A stretch of DNA of 64,000 bases from Shewanella oncorhynchi (GTDB lineage Bacteria; Pseudomonadota; Gammaproteobacteria; Enterobacterales; Shewanellaceae). Position 1 is the first letter of the stretch, and every line of letters begins with the position of its first letter. Location: contig NZ_JABAEB010000005.1 of assembly GCF_012584455.1 (NCBI RefSeq), positions 1-64,000 of the forward strand, written 5' to 3'. Position numbers and translations under genes: made by a program. Positions 1-9,526 of this stretch are shown one piece after another. Below the pieces are notes generated by a model that was given only the letters and a program-made list of their open reading frames with translations, made no database searches and had not been told where the DNA came from.

Positions 1-13
1 GGGTTAACGCCAA

Positions 14-721
14 ATGAGTCAGAACGTTTATATTGGAATGACTCTAAAACCGTGGCCAATTTTACTTGACCACTACACTGTCTCAATACTCACAAGTGAG
101 TACATGGAAAAGGAATTACATGTTTCAGGAAGATATAGTGAAGGCCTAGTTCAAAAGGGATTCCTTTCAAAGCGAGTGAGCTTGGATGACCTTCTGGAAA
201 AAGGTCCACAGGCAGAAAAGGCAGCGCTTGCGGCACTACTGATGGGCGTCCTTTTGGCTTTTATGATTAATAGACTTAAAAATGACTTGGGAGGCTCCAG
301 AAGTGTCAATAACTCAGCTTTTATGCTTCTCCATAATGAGCTAATTGAAGAGGCTGAAACGATCCTAGAAAAAGACATGTATCAACGAGGTTCAACCGCG
401 TACGAAATGGCTAATTTGGGACTGTGTAAAGCGTTAACGGGAGATAAAGATGCTTCCGAAAAATATTTTTCCGCGGCCGAGCTTTACTCTACATCAAAAC
501 AAATTAAGGCACTTGTTGCGTTTAATCGAGCTATTGTAAGTTTTGAATCTGATAAATTTGATGATGCTAGACATTATTTCGAAAGTGCAGCTACCCTTGC
601 AAATCGGAGAATTAAACTCTACGTAAAATGCAGCAAGTTTGGTTTCAAGCTTGCTGCACACTTTCCAGAGTTTTCTGAGTTTTTACCATCAAAAGCTAAG
701 GGAAAGATCGGACAGGCATAA
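14..721 (+). CDS. Hypothetical protein with one hydrophobic segment and TPR-like helices
   Basis: I do not recognise this 235-residue protein. Residues about 65-88 are rich in Ala, Leu and Met and could form one membrane helix or a buried helix. Residues about 105-195 read as paired amphipathic helices resembling tetratricopeptide repeats, including a segment with the spacing of an A-x-x-Y-F-x-x-A TPR half. The start at 14 is the first ATG in the window and lacks a clear Shine-Dalgarno sequence, so the true start could lie outside the window. The AT-rich codon use differs from fbp downstream and suggests an accessory gene. It is followed by a non-coding structured repeat, so no operon partner is visible. 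Confidence 0.55.
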   Translation: MSQNVYIGMTLKPWPILLDHYTVSILTSEYMEKELHVSGRYSEGLVQKGFLSKRVSLDDLLEKGPQAEKAALAALLMGVLLAFMINRLKNDLGGSRSVNNSAFMLLHNELIEEAETILEKDMYQRGSTAYEMANLGLCKALTGDKDASEKYFSAAELYSTSKQIKALVAFNRAIVSFESDKFDDARHYFESAATLANRRIKLYVKCSKFGFKLAAHFPEFSEFLPSKAKGKIGQA

Positions 722-773
722 TTCTTTCTGAATTTACAGTCCATACAGCATCGACAGGAGTTCACCTCCCCTC

Positions 774-1002
774 GGAGTTGCCGCAGGGCATTTGCGTTCG
801 TTGCGTGAGCGAGGCATGGATGCCGAGATAGCGTCAGTCGAATCAGGGACGAGCGTCTGACGCGATAGCATAAGAACGCTTAATGCCCAAGGGGCTTTCA
901 ACTCCGTTAGGGGCGTCTTGGAGCATCCAAGGAGGATAGGACGAGCAGTCCTCCTTGGTCGGGTGTGGGGTGAAGCCCCACGATTTTCTCGGCCGAAGGC
1001 CG
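774..1002. repeat. Strongly palindromic structured intergenic element
   Basis: This stretch between the first gene and fbp is a nested set of inverted repeats, not a gene. GGAGTTG (774-780) pairs with CAACTCC (899-905); GGGCATT (786-792) with AATGCCC (882-888); GCGTTC (794-799) with GAACGC (874-879). Inside these lie a GGCAT/ATGCC hairpin (813-824) and GCGTCAG (831-837) paired with CTGACGC (857-863). Three further hairpins follow at 927-958, 965-981 and 990-1002. The whole could fold as one branched RNA or DNA cruciform. The type is likely a dispersed MITE-like or REP-like repeat, but copy number cannot be judged from one window. Confidence 0.65.
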
Positions 1003-1040
1003 CAATTCCTTTGTCGGTTATGCCGCATCAAAAATCAAAT

Positions 1041-1057
1041 TGTCGCATTACGCGACA
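1041..1057. repeat. Short perfect palindrome upstream of the fbp terminator
   Basis: TGTCGC (1041-1046) and GCGACA (1052-1057) form a 6-bp stem with a 5-base loop. It lies in the fbp 3' region just beyond the terminator and has no U-tract of its own. Its role is unknown. Confidence 0.4.
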
Positions 1058-1061
1058 ATAA

Positions 1062-1087
1062 AAAAGCCACTGTAATCAGTGGCTTTT
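1062..1087 (-). terminator. Rho-independent terminator of fbp
   Basis: An 11-bp perfect stem (1062-1072 with 1077-1087) has a 4-base loop and, on the minus strand, a run of U-encoding bases. It sits 32 bases past the fbp stop codon. Confidence 0.85.
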
Positions 1088-1118
1088 ATACTAAAAATCA
1101 GAATCTAAGCGATTCTGC

Positions 1119-2111
1119 TTAGTCCAGACTTGGTTCTTCGCTGTAATCGATACCGTGGTAGCTCAGGCAAGCGTCGACTTCGTTGCTGCTGCCTAGGATG
1201 ACAGCAACACGTTGGTGAATTTGTGTTGGTTGAATATCCAAAATGGTTTCATAACCGGTAGAAGCCTTACCGCCAGCTTGTTCGACTAAGAAGGCCATTG
1301 GGTTGGCTTCGTACATCAAGCGCAGTTTGTACGGTTTTTTAGGATCTTTATTGTCGGTTGGGTAAGTGAAAATACCACCGCGAGATAGCACGCGGTGTAC
1401 ATCGCCAACCATGGCCGCAATCCAGCGCATGTTGAATGATTTTTCGCGTGGGCCAATTTTACCGAGCAGTAAATCGGCAATATAGGTCTGCATTGGCGCT
1501 TCCCAAAAACGTTGGTTCGACATGTTAATGGCAAATTCGGCTGTGTCTGGGCTAATGCTCATGGCGGCATTCGTCAGTAAAAACTCATTGGTTTCTGGGT
1601 GCAAAGTAAACAGTTGCACACCTTGGCCTGTGGTTAATGCCAGCATGGTCGATGGACCATAAAGTACATAACCTGCGGCTAATTGTGCGCGGCCAGATTG
1701 TAAAAAGCTGGTTTCAGTCAGCTCGCCAGCAGGGGCTGGCAGGACGGAGAAAATGGTGCCGACTAACGAGTTGATATCGATATTAGATGAGCCATCAAGT
1801 GGATCGAAACACACCAGATATTGACCATTTTGGCTGACTTCAACCACATGATCTTCTTCTTCCGACGCTAAACCGCGCACTGTACCGTCAGCTTTTAAGG
1901 CATCTTTGAGCATGTCGTTGGTGATGATATCCAGTTTTTTCTGGGTTTCACCTTGGACGTTTTCTTGTTCAGTCGCGCCTAACACGCCCGCAAGTGCACC
2001 GTGGCGAACGGCATGGCTAATGGCTTTTGAGGTGTCGGCTAAGGTTAAAATTAGGTGGGAGAGGGAGTCGTTCACTGCCTGTGAGGTCAGGTGCTGGGCC
2101 AGAGTCTGCAT
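1119..2111 (-). CDS. fbp: Fructose-1,6-bisphosphatase, class I
   Basis: This enzyme hydrolyses fructose-1,6-bisphosphate to fructose-6-phosphate, the committed cytosolic step of gluconeogenesis. The 330-residue length is normal for class I enzymes. The metal- and phosphate-binding motif [11 protein letters not shown] is at residues 102-112, and the acidic SEEED stretch that supplies metal ligands is at 83-87. A substrate-binding [14 protein letters not shown] segment follows near residue 225. It is monocistronic, with its own terminator, and is transcribed away from the S9 peptidase gene. Gluconeogenesis fits a Shewanella-like organism that grows on lactate and amino acids. Confidence 0.97.
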   Translation of the reverse strand: MQTLAQHLTSQAVNDSLSHLILTLADTSKAISHAVRHGALAGVLGATEQENVQGETQKKLDIITNDMLKDALKADGTVRGLASEEEDHVVEVSQNGQYLVCFDPLDGSSNIDINSLVGTIFSVLPAPAGELTETSFLQSGRAQLAAGYVLYGPSTMLALTTGQGVQLFTLHPETNEFLLTNAAMSISPDTAEFAINMSNQRFWEAPMQTYIADLLLGKIGPREKSFNMRWIAAMVGDVHRVLSRGGIFTYPTDNKDPKKPYKLRLMYEANPMAFLVEQAGGKASTGYETILDIQPTQIHQRVAVILGSSNEVDACLSYHGIDYSEEPSLD

Positions 2112-2377
2112 GTTATGTCCTTTAAGGGTTCAACAATGAGGTCAATTTCGTTATTTGCCGCGAATGATAACTCAGTTAGTCGACAATTTCAGCGATGTTG
2201 CTGATGCTTTTAGCGAATATTAAGGCTTTTAGGGATTATTTGGATTGAGCTTGGCGCAAGGGCCTAATTTGTATCGGCATATTGCATGCTCTTTCTATTT
2301 ATAGGCGGCCTCTGGCACAATGTCGGCTTGTTTTTAATCGCTGACATCTTAGGCGATTATGCTCCCAAGGAATAATA

Positions 2378-4690
2378 ATGATTAAAAATAGGTTAACTTG
2401 GTTCCCTGCGTGCTCACTTAAGGTGCGCGCCGTTCCCCTACTGATAGCGAGCCAAATGGCCATGATTTCGACAGCTATGTTTTCAATTACCCCAGCTTAT
2501 GCAATGGAAGGCGGCAAACTGCCACTGACGATTGAGCGAATGAATGCCTCGCCCGCATTAGCGGGCACCAGTCCCCGTGGTTTGAAATTGTCACCCGATG
2601 GTCAGCGTGTCACTTATCTTGCGGGCCGTAAAGACAATCAAAATTTTTATGATCTCTGGCAGATGGATGTAAAGACGGGCAAATCTAGCCTATTGCTCAA
2701 TGCCGATAAGTTGGCAAGCAATGAATTATCCGATGAAGAAAAAGCCCGCCGCGAGCGCCAACGTATTTATGGTGAAGGCATTATGGAGTACTTTTGGGCC
2801 GATGATAGCCAAGCGCTATTAATTCCGGCTGCTGGTAATCTGTATTACTTTTCATTAGTGGATAACAGTGTCAGCCAACTTCCCATTGGCGAAGGGTTTG
2901 CCACAGATGCGCGCCTATCGCCCAAGGGACATTTTGTGTCTTTCGTGCGGGATCAAAATCTGTATGTGTTAGATCTGGCGACCAAAAAACTCCAAGCTAT
3001 GACAACCGATGGCGGCGGGGCGATTAAGAATGCCATGGCCGAGTTTGTCGCTCAGGAGGAAATGGATCGCATGACAGGTTATTGGTGGGCGCCCGATGAA
3101 TCGGCTATCGCCTTTACCCGTATCGATGAGTCCGGTGTCGAGCAAGTAACCCGTAACGAAATCTATGCTGACGGTATTAAACTTACTGAGCAGCGCTATC
3201 CCTATGCCGGCAAAAACAATGTCGACATCGCCCTCGGTGTGGTCACGTTAAAAGATAAGGTTATCAATTGGGTGAAGCTGCGCGAAGAGAACAGCGAAGA
3301 CAATAGCAAAGATATTTACCTGCCGCGGGTCGATTGGCTGCCCGATAGCAAACATTTGTCGTTCCAGTGGCAGAGTCGCGATCAACATAAGCTAGATTTG
3401 CAACTGGTGGCGTTAGATTCACTGACTAAGCCAAAAACCTTAGTGAAAGAACGCAGTAACGCTTGGGTGAACCTCAATAACGATCTGCACTTTTTAAAAC
3501 AGCAATCGGCTTTTATTTGGGCATCTGAGCGTGACGGCTTTAATCATCTGTATCTTTTTGACTTAAAAGGCAAACTTAAAACCCAATTGACTCAGGGCGA
3601 GTGGGCTGTCGATGCGTTGGAATACATAGATGAAACCGCTGGTTGGGTATATTTCACTGGCCGCAAAGATACGCCAATCGAGAAACAACTTTATCGCGTG
3701 CCTTTAGCTGGTGGCAAGGTTGAGCGGGTAAGCAAGCAAGCGGGCATGCACGATCCTGTGTTTGCCGACAATCAAAGTGTGTATCTGGATTATTTCAATA
3801 GCTTATCTCAGCCACCGCAGATCAGTTTACACGGTGACAAGGGCCAGCAACTGGCTTGGGTTGAGCAAAATGAAGTCAAGCAAGGCCATCCTTTATATGA
3901 CTATGCGGGTCTGTGGCAAATCCCTGAATTTGGTGAACTGAAAGCCGAAGATGGCCAAGTGTTACAAACCCGTTTATTCAAACCTGTTCCCTTCGATGCG
4001 AGCAAGAAATACCCTGTCGTAGTGCGGGTTTACGGTGGGCCGCACGCACAGTTAGTGACCAACAGTTGGAGCGAGCAGGACTACTTTACCCAGTATCTGG
4101 TGCAACAAGGCTATGTGGTGTTCCAGTTGGATAACCGCGGCAGTGCCCACAGGGGCACAAAGTTTGAGCAAGTGATTTACCGTCATTTGGGTGAAGCTGA
4201 AGTCAAGGATCAAAAAGTGGGAGTGGACTATTTACGGAGTCTGCCATTTGTCGATGCCGATAATGTAGCGATTTACGGCCACAGCTACGGCGGTTACATG
4301 GCCTTGATGAGTTTATTTAAGGCGCCGGATTACTTTAAAGCCGCGATTTCGGGTGCACCTGTAACCGACTGGAGCTTATATGACACCCATTATACTGAGC
4401 GTTACTTAGCCCATCCTGAGGGGAATGAAAAAGGTTATGACGCCAGCAGCGTGTTCCCTTATGTGAAAAACTATCAATCGGGTCTGTTGATGTATCACGG
4501 CATGGCCGATGATAACGTCTTGTTTGAAAACAGCACTCGGGTTTATAAGGCGTTGCAGGATGAAGGGAAATTATTCCAGATGATCGATTATCCTGGATCT
4601 AAACATTCGATGCGTGGCGAGAAAGTACGTAATCACTTATATCGCTCACTGGCAGATTTCCTCGATAGGCAGTTGAAAAACGCCAAATAG
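2378..4690 (+). CDS. S9B-type dipeptidyl peptidase (DPP IV family), exported
   Basis: This serine peptidase probably cleaves N-terminal dipeptides in the periplasm. It has an N-terminal signal sequence (cleavage near residue 42, after AYA) and a long beta-propeller domain containing a paired-glutamate helix AEFVAQEEMDR, which in DPP IV binds the substrate N-terminus. The C-terminal alpha/beta-hydrolase domain shows the nucleophile motif GHSYGGY with Ser near residue 636, Asp at 711 or 712 in MADDN, and His near 743 in GSKHSM. The 770-residue length fits the family. The start follows an AAGGAA sequence. The terminator beyond it is shared with convergent arcA. Confidence 0.92.
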   Translation: MIKNRLTWFPACSLKVRAVPLLIASQMAMISTAMFSITPAYAMEGGKLPLTIERMNASPALAGTSPRGLKLSPDGQRVTYLAGRKDNQNFYDLWQMDVKTGKSSLLLNADKLASNELSDEEKARRERQRIYGEGIMEYFWADDSQALLIPAAGNLYYFSLVDNSVSQLPIGEGFATDARLSPKGHFVSFVRDQNLYVLDLATKKLQAMTTDGGGAIKNAMAEFVAQEEMDRMTGYWWAPDESAIAFTRIDESGVEQVTRNEIYADGIKLTEQRYPYAGKNNVDIALGVVTLKDKVINWVKLREENSEDNSKDIYLPRVDWLPDSKHLSFQWQSRDQHKLDLQLVALDSLTKPKTLVKERSNAWVNLNNDLHFLKQQSAFIWASERDGFNHLYLFDLKGKLKTQLTQGEWAVDALEYIDETAGWVYFTGRKDTPIEKQLYRVPLAGGKVERVSKQAGMHDPVFADNQSVYLDYFNSLSQPPQISLHGDKGQQLAWVEQNEVKQGHPLYDYAGLWQIPEFGELKAEDGQVLQTRLFKPVPFDASKKYPVVVRVYGGPHAQLVTNSWSEQDYFTQYLVQQGYVVFQLDNRGSAHRGTKFEQVIYRHLGEAEVKDQKVGVDYLRSLPFVDADNVAIYGHSYGGYMALMSLFKAPDYFKAAISGAPVTDWSLYDTHYTERYLAHPEGNEKGYDASSVFPYVKNYQSGLLMYHGMADDNVLFENSTRVYKALQDEGKLFQMIDYPGSKHSMRGEKVRNHLYRSLADFLDRQLKNAK

Positions 4691-4700
4691 CAGGCATAAA

Positions 4701-4727
4701 AAAACCAGATCCTAGGATCTGGTTTTT
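4701..4727. terminator. Bidirectional terminator between the S9 peptidase gene and arcA
   Basis: A perfect palindrome centred on CCAGATCCTAGGATCTGG is flanked by A-runs on the left and T-runs on the right. It can therefore end transcripts arriving from either side. Confidence 0.9.
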
Positions 4728-4774
4728 TGAATCGATTCTTATCAAACCAATTAATGCGGATGTTGCTTAGCGGA

Positions 4775-5491
4775 TTAGCCTTCTAAGTTACCGCAAAAAC
4801 GATAGCCTTCACCGTGAATAGTCGCGATGATTTCTGGCGTATCTGGTAAGCTTTCGAAATGCTTACGGATACGACGGATAGTCACGTCTACAGTACGATC
4901 GTGTGGCTTAAGTTCACGGCCAGTCATTTTCATCAGTAGATCGGCACGAGTCAAAATTTTGCCTGGGTTTTCAACAAAGTGCAGCATAGCGCGGAACTCG
5001 CTACGTGGCAGTTTGTAAGATTCACCCTGTGGGCTCACTAATGAACGGCTGTTGATCTCTAAGCTCCAATCATTGAAGCGGTAGTATTCTACTGAGCTCT
5101 TTTCTTCGACTTCAGCGCCAGCGCTGTTGACACGAGTCAGGAGGTTACGAGCACGAATCGTTAATTCACGTGGGTTGAACGGCTTGGTAATATAATCGTC
5201 CGCGCCAATTTCAAGTCCAAGAATTTTGTCGACTTCGTTGTCACGACCTGTCAGGAAGATAAGACCGATGTTGTTGATTTCACGTAGTTCACGTGCCAAC
5301 AATAGACCATTCTTACCTGGCAAGTTAATGTCCATAACGACCAAGTTAATTTTGTTTTCCTGCATAGCCTTATGCATTTCTGCGCCATCATTGGCCTCAG
5401 TTACCACATACCCTTCTGCCTCGAAAATACTTCTCAGCGTGTTACGGGTAACGGCTTCATCTTCAACGATCAGAATGTGCGGATTTTGCAT
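4775..5491 (-). CDS. arcA: Aerobic respiration control response regulator ArcA
   Basis: This OmpR/PhoB-type regulator represses or activates respiratory and TCA genes according to redox state. The receiver domain (residues 1-120) has acidic residues near 10-12, phospho-acceptor Asp54 in VVMDINLPG, and the conserved Lys in the TKPF motif. The C-terminal winged helix (about 135-235) carries the [14 protein letters not shown] recognition segment. The 238-residue length is typical of ArcA. In Shewanella the cognate kinase is split (ArcS with HptA) and encoded elsewhere, and no kinase gene lies beside it here. The gene has an unusually long upstream non-coding region of almost 600 bases. Confidence 0.96.
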   Translation of the reverse strand: MQNPHILIVEDEAVTRNTLRSIFEAEGYVVTEANDGAEMHKAMQENKINLVVMDINLPGKNGLLLARELREINNIGLIFLTGRDNEVDKILGLEIGADDYITKPFNPRELTIRARNLLTRVNSAGAEVEEKSSVEYYRFNDWSLEINSRSLVSPQGESYKLPRSEFRAMLHFVENPGKILTRADLLMKMTGRELKPHDRTVDVTIRRIRKHFESLPDTPEIIATIHGEGYRFCGNLEG

Positions 5492-6078
5492 ATTATTTAC
5501 CTAAATTTTAATCAGTTTATACTAACCAATAAGAGCAACTTACTTCGGGCTCTTATATTCATAAAAGCGTTGATACTTCCTTGAACTGCTTTGTGCTCAA
5601 AAGGAAAATCTTTACGGTGACATCTATATCTGGATGTAGATTAAGTGCACGTTTAAGTGTAATACGAGAAAACGTAATCAGTATCAACTTCGATAAGCAA
5701 TAGTTAGAATAAGTTCCTTAACTATTGTTTTTTTAAATGTTTAAAAGACAAATCAAATGTAGAACAGATTTTAAACAGATGCCCGGTCAGTTCACGTTAC
5801 TTTAAGCGATATATGTAACAAACTGTATTGAACGATAAGCATCTTGCTCAATCTGTTTCAACTCACCAGTACGTACATTGTACTCGTTTTAGTCATTTGT
5901 TAACAAATGAAATGTTAATAAATTTTAGGTGGGCAGGGGTTTTTACCATGATATTTACTTTAGCTATTGATTAGTATAACTAATGTATTTCTTATTCCTG
6001 TGAGCCAGTTCACGCCTCTTTGGATTTTACAATCACTCTGCTACACTAGCTTGGGTTCATTTTTCGACTAGACTACCA
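5492..6078. other. Long AT-rich intergenic region between arcA and the DUF3293 gene
   Basis: This 587-base divergent region holds no credible open reading frame. It must contain the arcA promoter(s) on the minus strand and the promoter of the gene at 6079. Apart from one CRP-like site near its right end I recognise no structured RNA or repeat. Confidence 0.5.
5999..6014. promoter_or_regulatory. Candidate CRP binding site
   Basis: TGTGA-GCCAGT-TCACG matches the CRP consensus TGTGA-N6-TCACA at nine of ten fixed positions. It is centred about 72 bases before the ATG at 6079, a suitable place for activation of that gene. Confidence 0.5.
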
Positions 6079-6513
6079 ATGGACAATACGACTCAAAATT
6101 TGTGGCAATGTTACCAAGCGCCGTTGTTTTTGCTGACTCAAGCATTATCCTGTGATTTTTCCTTTGCTGTTATTACCGCTCATAATCCCGCTTCAAAGCT
6201 TCTCTCTCCTAGCCAAAACCGTTTACTCGATCGCCAACTTCTTCGTGAAATTGAATTACTCGGTAGCCCTTATCGTGCTTTAGTGGGCGCTGCACCGGAT
6301 TTATCCCACATGGAAAAAAGTTGGGCCGTGTTTATCGATAGAACGATGGCATTGCAATTGGGTAAGAAATTTAATCAATATGCGATTTATGTTGTCGAAC
6401 AAGGGGATGTGAGTTTAGTGCCTTGCACCTTGGATGGGCATGATGAAGTGTGTTTAGGCAAATTTAGAGATTATGTGCAGCTGGTATACGAGCTACCCGA
6501 TTTGAACACTTAG
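6079..6513 (+). CDS. DUF3293 family protein
   Basis: A 144-residue cytosolic protein that resembles DUF3293 proteins, which are small conserved proteins of gammaproteobacteria with no known function. The central region contains ITAHNP (about residues 34-39), typical of the family, and a later EKSWAVF segment. No signal peptide or membrane helix is visible. It lies alone, downstream of a candidate CRP site and upstream of the lysine riboswitch. Confidence 0.75.
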   Translation: MDNTTQNLWQCYQAPLFLLTQALSCDFSFAVITAHNPASKLLSPSQNRLLDRQLLREIELLGSPYRALVGAAPDLSHMEKSWAVFIDRTMALQLGKKFNQYAIYVVEQGDVSLVPCTLDGHDEVCLGKFRDYVQLVYELPDLNT

Positions 6514-6611
6514 TTGTTTTCAAAAGATTTTATTTAAATTGTTCATTTGTTATGAAATTAGCATTGACTTCATTAGGGGTTTATTGCTACTTTTTTCGTC
6601 CCTTTCCTAGG

Positions 6612-6840
6612 AAAGGAACAGAAGAGGAGCGTTAACTAGGTAGTCGGTCAGAGGAGCACAAACTCCAGCGATGACTGATGAGGGAGATTAACGCCGAGGC
6701 ATAGATATGGTTGCTGCATGTTTATGTCGGTCGCTCAGGCTGAATCCTGACGATTGTCACCTGTAATTGGTGGAGAGCTTCTGGTGACGATTGCTGTTTC
6801 CCTTCTTTTGGGGTGCGTTATCATTGAGCACCAGGCTCTT
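6612..6840 (+). ncRNA. Lysine riboswitch (L box) with expression platform
   Basis: The leader upstream of lysC carries conserved lysine-aptamer blocks in order: GAAGAGGAGCG (from 6621), an ACTAGGTAG segment, the GAGGAGCAC/ACTCC arm, GATGAGGGAGATTAACGCCG, and a late GGTGGAGAGCTTCTGGTG block (ending near 6786). The end of the aptamer, CTGGTG, can pair with CACCAG near 6829-6834, giving a switchable expression platform. The aptamer is known to bind lysine and turn off lysine biosynthesis or uptake genes. Its placement before an aspartokinase gene fits this. The exact end of the platform and whether it acts on transcription or translation are not resolved by eye. Confidence 0.93.
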
Positions 6841-6938
6841 CGAACGAAGTCAGTTCGGAGTGTGATCATGTTAGTTAATCAATATCTTATTCAATCTGTG
6901 TTTATTTGTTGCCCTACGTGTTTCACGGAGGTGAGCTA

Positions 6939-8294
6939 ATGTCCCTCGTTGTCGCAAAATTTGGTGGCACCTCAGTTGCCGACTATAACGCTATGAATCG
7001 CTGTGCCGACATAGTGTTAGCTAATCCTCATTGCCGTTTAGTCGTGGTCAGCGCTTCGAGCGGCGTGACGAATCTACTAGTGGAATTGACCCAAGAATCG
7101 ATCAACGACGATGGCCGATTACAGCGATTAAAACAAATTGCCCAAATTCAATATGCGATTTTAGATAAGCTCGGTCGTCCTAACGATGTGGCCGCCGCAT
7201 TAGATAAATTATTGAGTCGCATGTCAGTATTGAGTGAAGCGCTCGCATCACAACGCAGCAAAGCGACCATGGATGAGTTGTTGTCCCTCGGTGAGCAATG
7301 TTCTTCAGCGTTGTTTTCGGCGGTGATCCGTGAGAAAGGTGTCAACTCAAGTGCCTTCGATGTGCGCCGAGTGTTACGTACTGACAGCCACTTTGGCCGA
7401 GCCGAACCTCAGGTCGAGCAGATTGCGACTCTAGCTCGTGATTATCTACAGCCACTATTAGCGGAACAAGTGATTGTCACGCAAGGCTTTATCGGTGCCG
7501 ATGAAGCGGGACAAACAACAACGTTAGGTCGTGGTGGTAGTGATTATTCTGCTGCACTGTTAGCTGAAGCGTTACGCGCCTCAGCGGTAGAGATTTGGAC
7601 CGATGTCGCTGGGATTTATACAACGGATCCTCGTTTGGCGCCCAATGCCTTTCCGATTGCCGAGATCAGTTTCAATGAGGCTGCCGAGATGGCGACCTTT
7701 GGTGCCAAGGTATTGCATCCAGCGACTATTCTTCCTGCCGTTCGTCAGCAAATTCAAGTGTTTGTGGGTTCAAGTAAAGAGCCTGAAAAGGGCGGAACTT
7801 GGATCCGTCATCAAGTGGAAGATGCGCCCGTATTCCGCGCTGTGGCTTTGCGCCGCGATCAAACCCTATTAAATCTTCACAGCTTGCAAATGTTGCATGC
7901 GCAGGGCTTTTTAGCGGAAACCTTTGCGACATTAGCGCGACATAAGATCAGTGTGGATTTGATTACCACATCAGAAGTGAATGTGTCTCTAACCCTCGAT
8001 AAAACCGGTTCAGATTCAAGTGGTCAAGGTCTGTTGAGTGAGGCATTGCTGCAAGAATTATCACAGCATTGTCGTGTGCGAGTTGAAGATGGATTGGCCT
8101 TAGTGGCGATTATCGGTAACCGCATCGCGACGACGCCGGGTATTTGTCGTCGTGTGTTTGAAGTGTTAGAACCACACAATGTGCGGATGATTTGCCAAGG
8201 TGCCAGCCCACATAATCTGTGTGTGTTAGTGGCAGAGTCGGAAGCGGCGCAAGTGGTTAAATCGCTGCATCAAAATCTGTTCGAAGGCGTTTAG
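6939..8294 (+). CDS. lysC: Lysine-sensitive aspartokinase (aspartokinase III type)
   Basis: This enzyme phosphorylates aspartate to open the pathway to lysine, threonine and methionine. The protein starts MSLVVAKFGGTSVAD, the KFGGTS motif being the ATP-binding signature of aspartokinases. Catalytic-domain motifs TLGRGGSDYSA and TDVAGIYTTDPR follow, then two C-terminal ACT regions (about residues 300-440). The length of 451 is that of monofunctional LysC. I choose the ATG at 6939, behind a CGGAGGTGA ribosome-binding site, over an upstream in-frame ATG at 6906. The lysine riboswitch in front and the closely spaced amidohydrolase gene behind define a lysine-controlled operon. Confidence 0.95.
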   Translation: MSLVVAKFGGTSVADYNAMNRCADIVLANPHCRLVVVSASSGVTNLLVELTQESINDDGRLQRLKQIAQIQYAILDKLGRPNDVAAALDKLLSRMSVLSEALASQRSKATMDELLSLGEQCSSALFSAVIREKGVNSSAFDVRRVLRTDSHFGRAEPQVEQIATLARDYLQPLLAEQVIVTQGFIGADEAGQTTTLGRGGSDYSAALLAEALRASAVEIWTDVAGIYTTDPRLAPNAFPIAEISFNEAAEMATFGAKVLHPATILPAVRQQIQVFVGSSKEPEKGGTWIRHQVEDAPVFRAVALRRDQTLLNLHSLQMLHAQGFLAETFATLARHKISVDLITTSEVNVSLTLDKTGSDSSGQGLLSEALLQELSQHCRVRVEDGLALVAIIGNRIATTPGICRRVFEVLEPHNVRMICQGASPHNLCVLVAESEAAQVVKSLHQNLFEGV

Positions 8295-8295
8295 T

Positions 8296-9429
8296 ATGTT
8301 GCCGACAACATCGTCTCTGCAAATCGGGGAGCTTGCCGCAGGGCAAGCACTCACTTTGCCTATCTACCATTTCAAACCGAGTGACGATAAGGCGACTGGC
8401 CCCAAAGTGTATATTCAGGCCAATGTCCACGGTGCTGAAGTACAAGGTAATGCGGTGATTTATCAGTTGATGAAGCAGCTTGAACACTATGACATCCGCG
8501 GCGAAATCACTTTAGTGCCGCTTGCCAATCCCCTTGGGATCAACCAAAAAAGTGGTGAGTTTACCCTTGGCCGATTTGATCCTATTACGGGCGCGAATTG
8601 GAATCGTGAGTATTTGAATCATGCAATCGATTTACCGACTTGGTATGGGGAACATGCCAAGCTGAGTGATAGCGAGCTGATACAAGCCTATCGCAGTACT
8701 TTGGTTGAAGCCTGTCAGCAAAAATTGCGTCATGAATGGGGCATCACCACGGGTCATAGACTTGCGGTTAACCTGCAGATTATGGCCCATGGCGCGGATA
8801 TAGTGCTCGATCTGCACACAGGACCTAAGTCTTGTAAGCACTTGTATTGTCCTGAATATGACTTAGCTGCTGCGCAGTTTTTGTCGATCCCTTATACGCT
8901 CATTATCCCCAATGCCTTTGGTGGCGCCATGGATGAGGCTGCGTTTTGTCCTTGGTGGCAATTGAGTGATTTTGCAAAATCTCAAGGGCGCGATTTAGGA
9001 GTTGCAGTGTCAGCGTTAACCTTGGAATTGGCGAGCCAAGAGCGCGTCTGTCTTGAGGATGCGTTGGGTGATGCACAAGGGATTTTGGCATATTTAAGCC
9101 ACCGAGGCGTGATCGCTGAAACCGTTGCGCCCGCTAAAATGCAGCGCTTTGGTTGTTACCTTAAGGACTATAAAAAGTATCACGCGCCAAGTGCTGGATT
9201 AGTGGAATACCTCGCGCCTGTGGGTGAACCACTGGCAGCGGGGCAGCCCTTAGTGAATTTGCTGCGAATGGATTTATACGGTACGGCGGATGAGCTAAAA
9301 ACGGTTAGTTTGTCGCAGGACTGCGTGCCGATTTTGCACTTTGCTTCGGCATCAGTGCACCAAGGAACTGAGCTTTATAAAGTGATGACCAATGTGTTTG
9401 AGCTGCCGACATTTCAGCCTAAATCATAA
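8296..9429 (+). CDS. Succinylglutamate desuccinylase/aspartoacylase-family zinc hydrolase (M14)
   Basis: A 377-residue member of the AstE/AspA branch of zinc carboxypeptidase-fold enzymes, which remove acyl groups from N-acyl amino acids. It shows an HGAEVQGN zinc motif (His and Glu, about residues 46-53), the following NPLG, and the later DLHTG segment that usually brings the second His ligand. The start codon lies 1 base after the lysC stop, so the two are almost certainly co-transcribed and share the lysine riboswitch. That context suggests a substrate linked to lysine or diaminopimelate metabolism. This is an inference; the family alone does not give the substrate. Confidence 0.85.
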   Translation: MLPTTSSLQIGELAAGQALTLPIYHFKPSDDKATGPKVYIQANVHGAEVQGNAVIYQLMKQLEHYDIRGEITLVPLANPLGINQKSGEFTLGRFDPITGANWNREYLNHAIDLPTWYGEHAKLSDSELIQAYRSTLVEACQQKLRHEWGITTGHRLAVNLQIMAHGADIVLDLHTGPKSCKHLYCPEYDLAAAQFLSIPYTLIIPNAFGGAMDEAAFCPWWQLSDFAKSQGRDLGVAVSALTLELASQERVCLEDALGDAQGILAYLSHRGVIAETVAPAKMQRFGCYLKDYKKYHAPSAGLVEYLAPVGEPLAAGQPLVNLLRMDLYGTADELKTVSLSQDCVPILHFASASVHQGTELYKVMTNVFELPTFQPKS

Positions 9430-9526
9430 AAATTAGCTCGTAAGCATTAGCCCATAACAATTAGCTTATAGGACTGAGAGAAAACAACGCCAATCCTAAT
9501 CGATTTGCTTTGTTGTTTTAAGGTGG

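Noticed and set aside
843..1031. 62-codon minus-strand frame
   Set aside because: It lies entirely in the palindromic element and has repeat-like composition.
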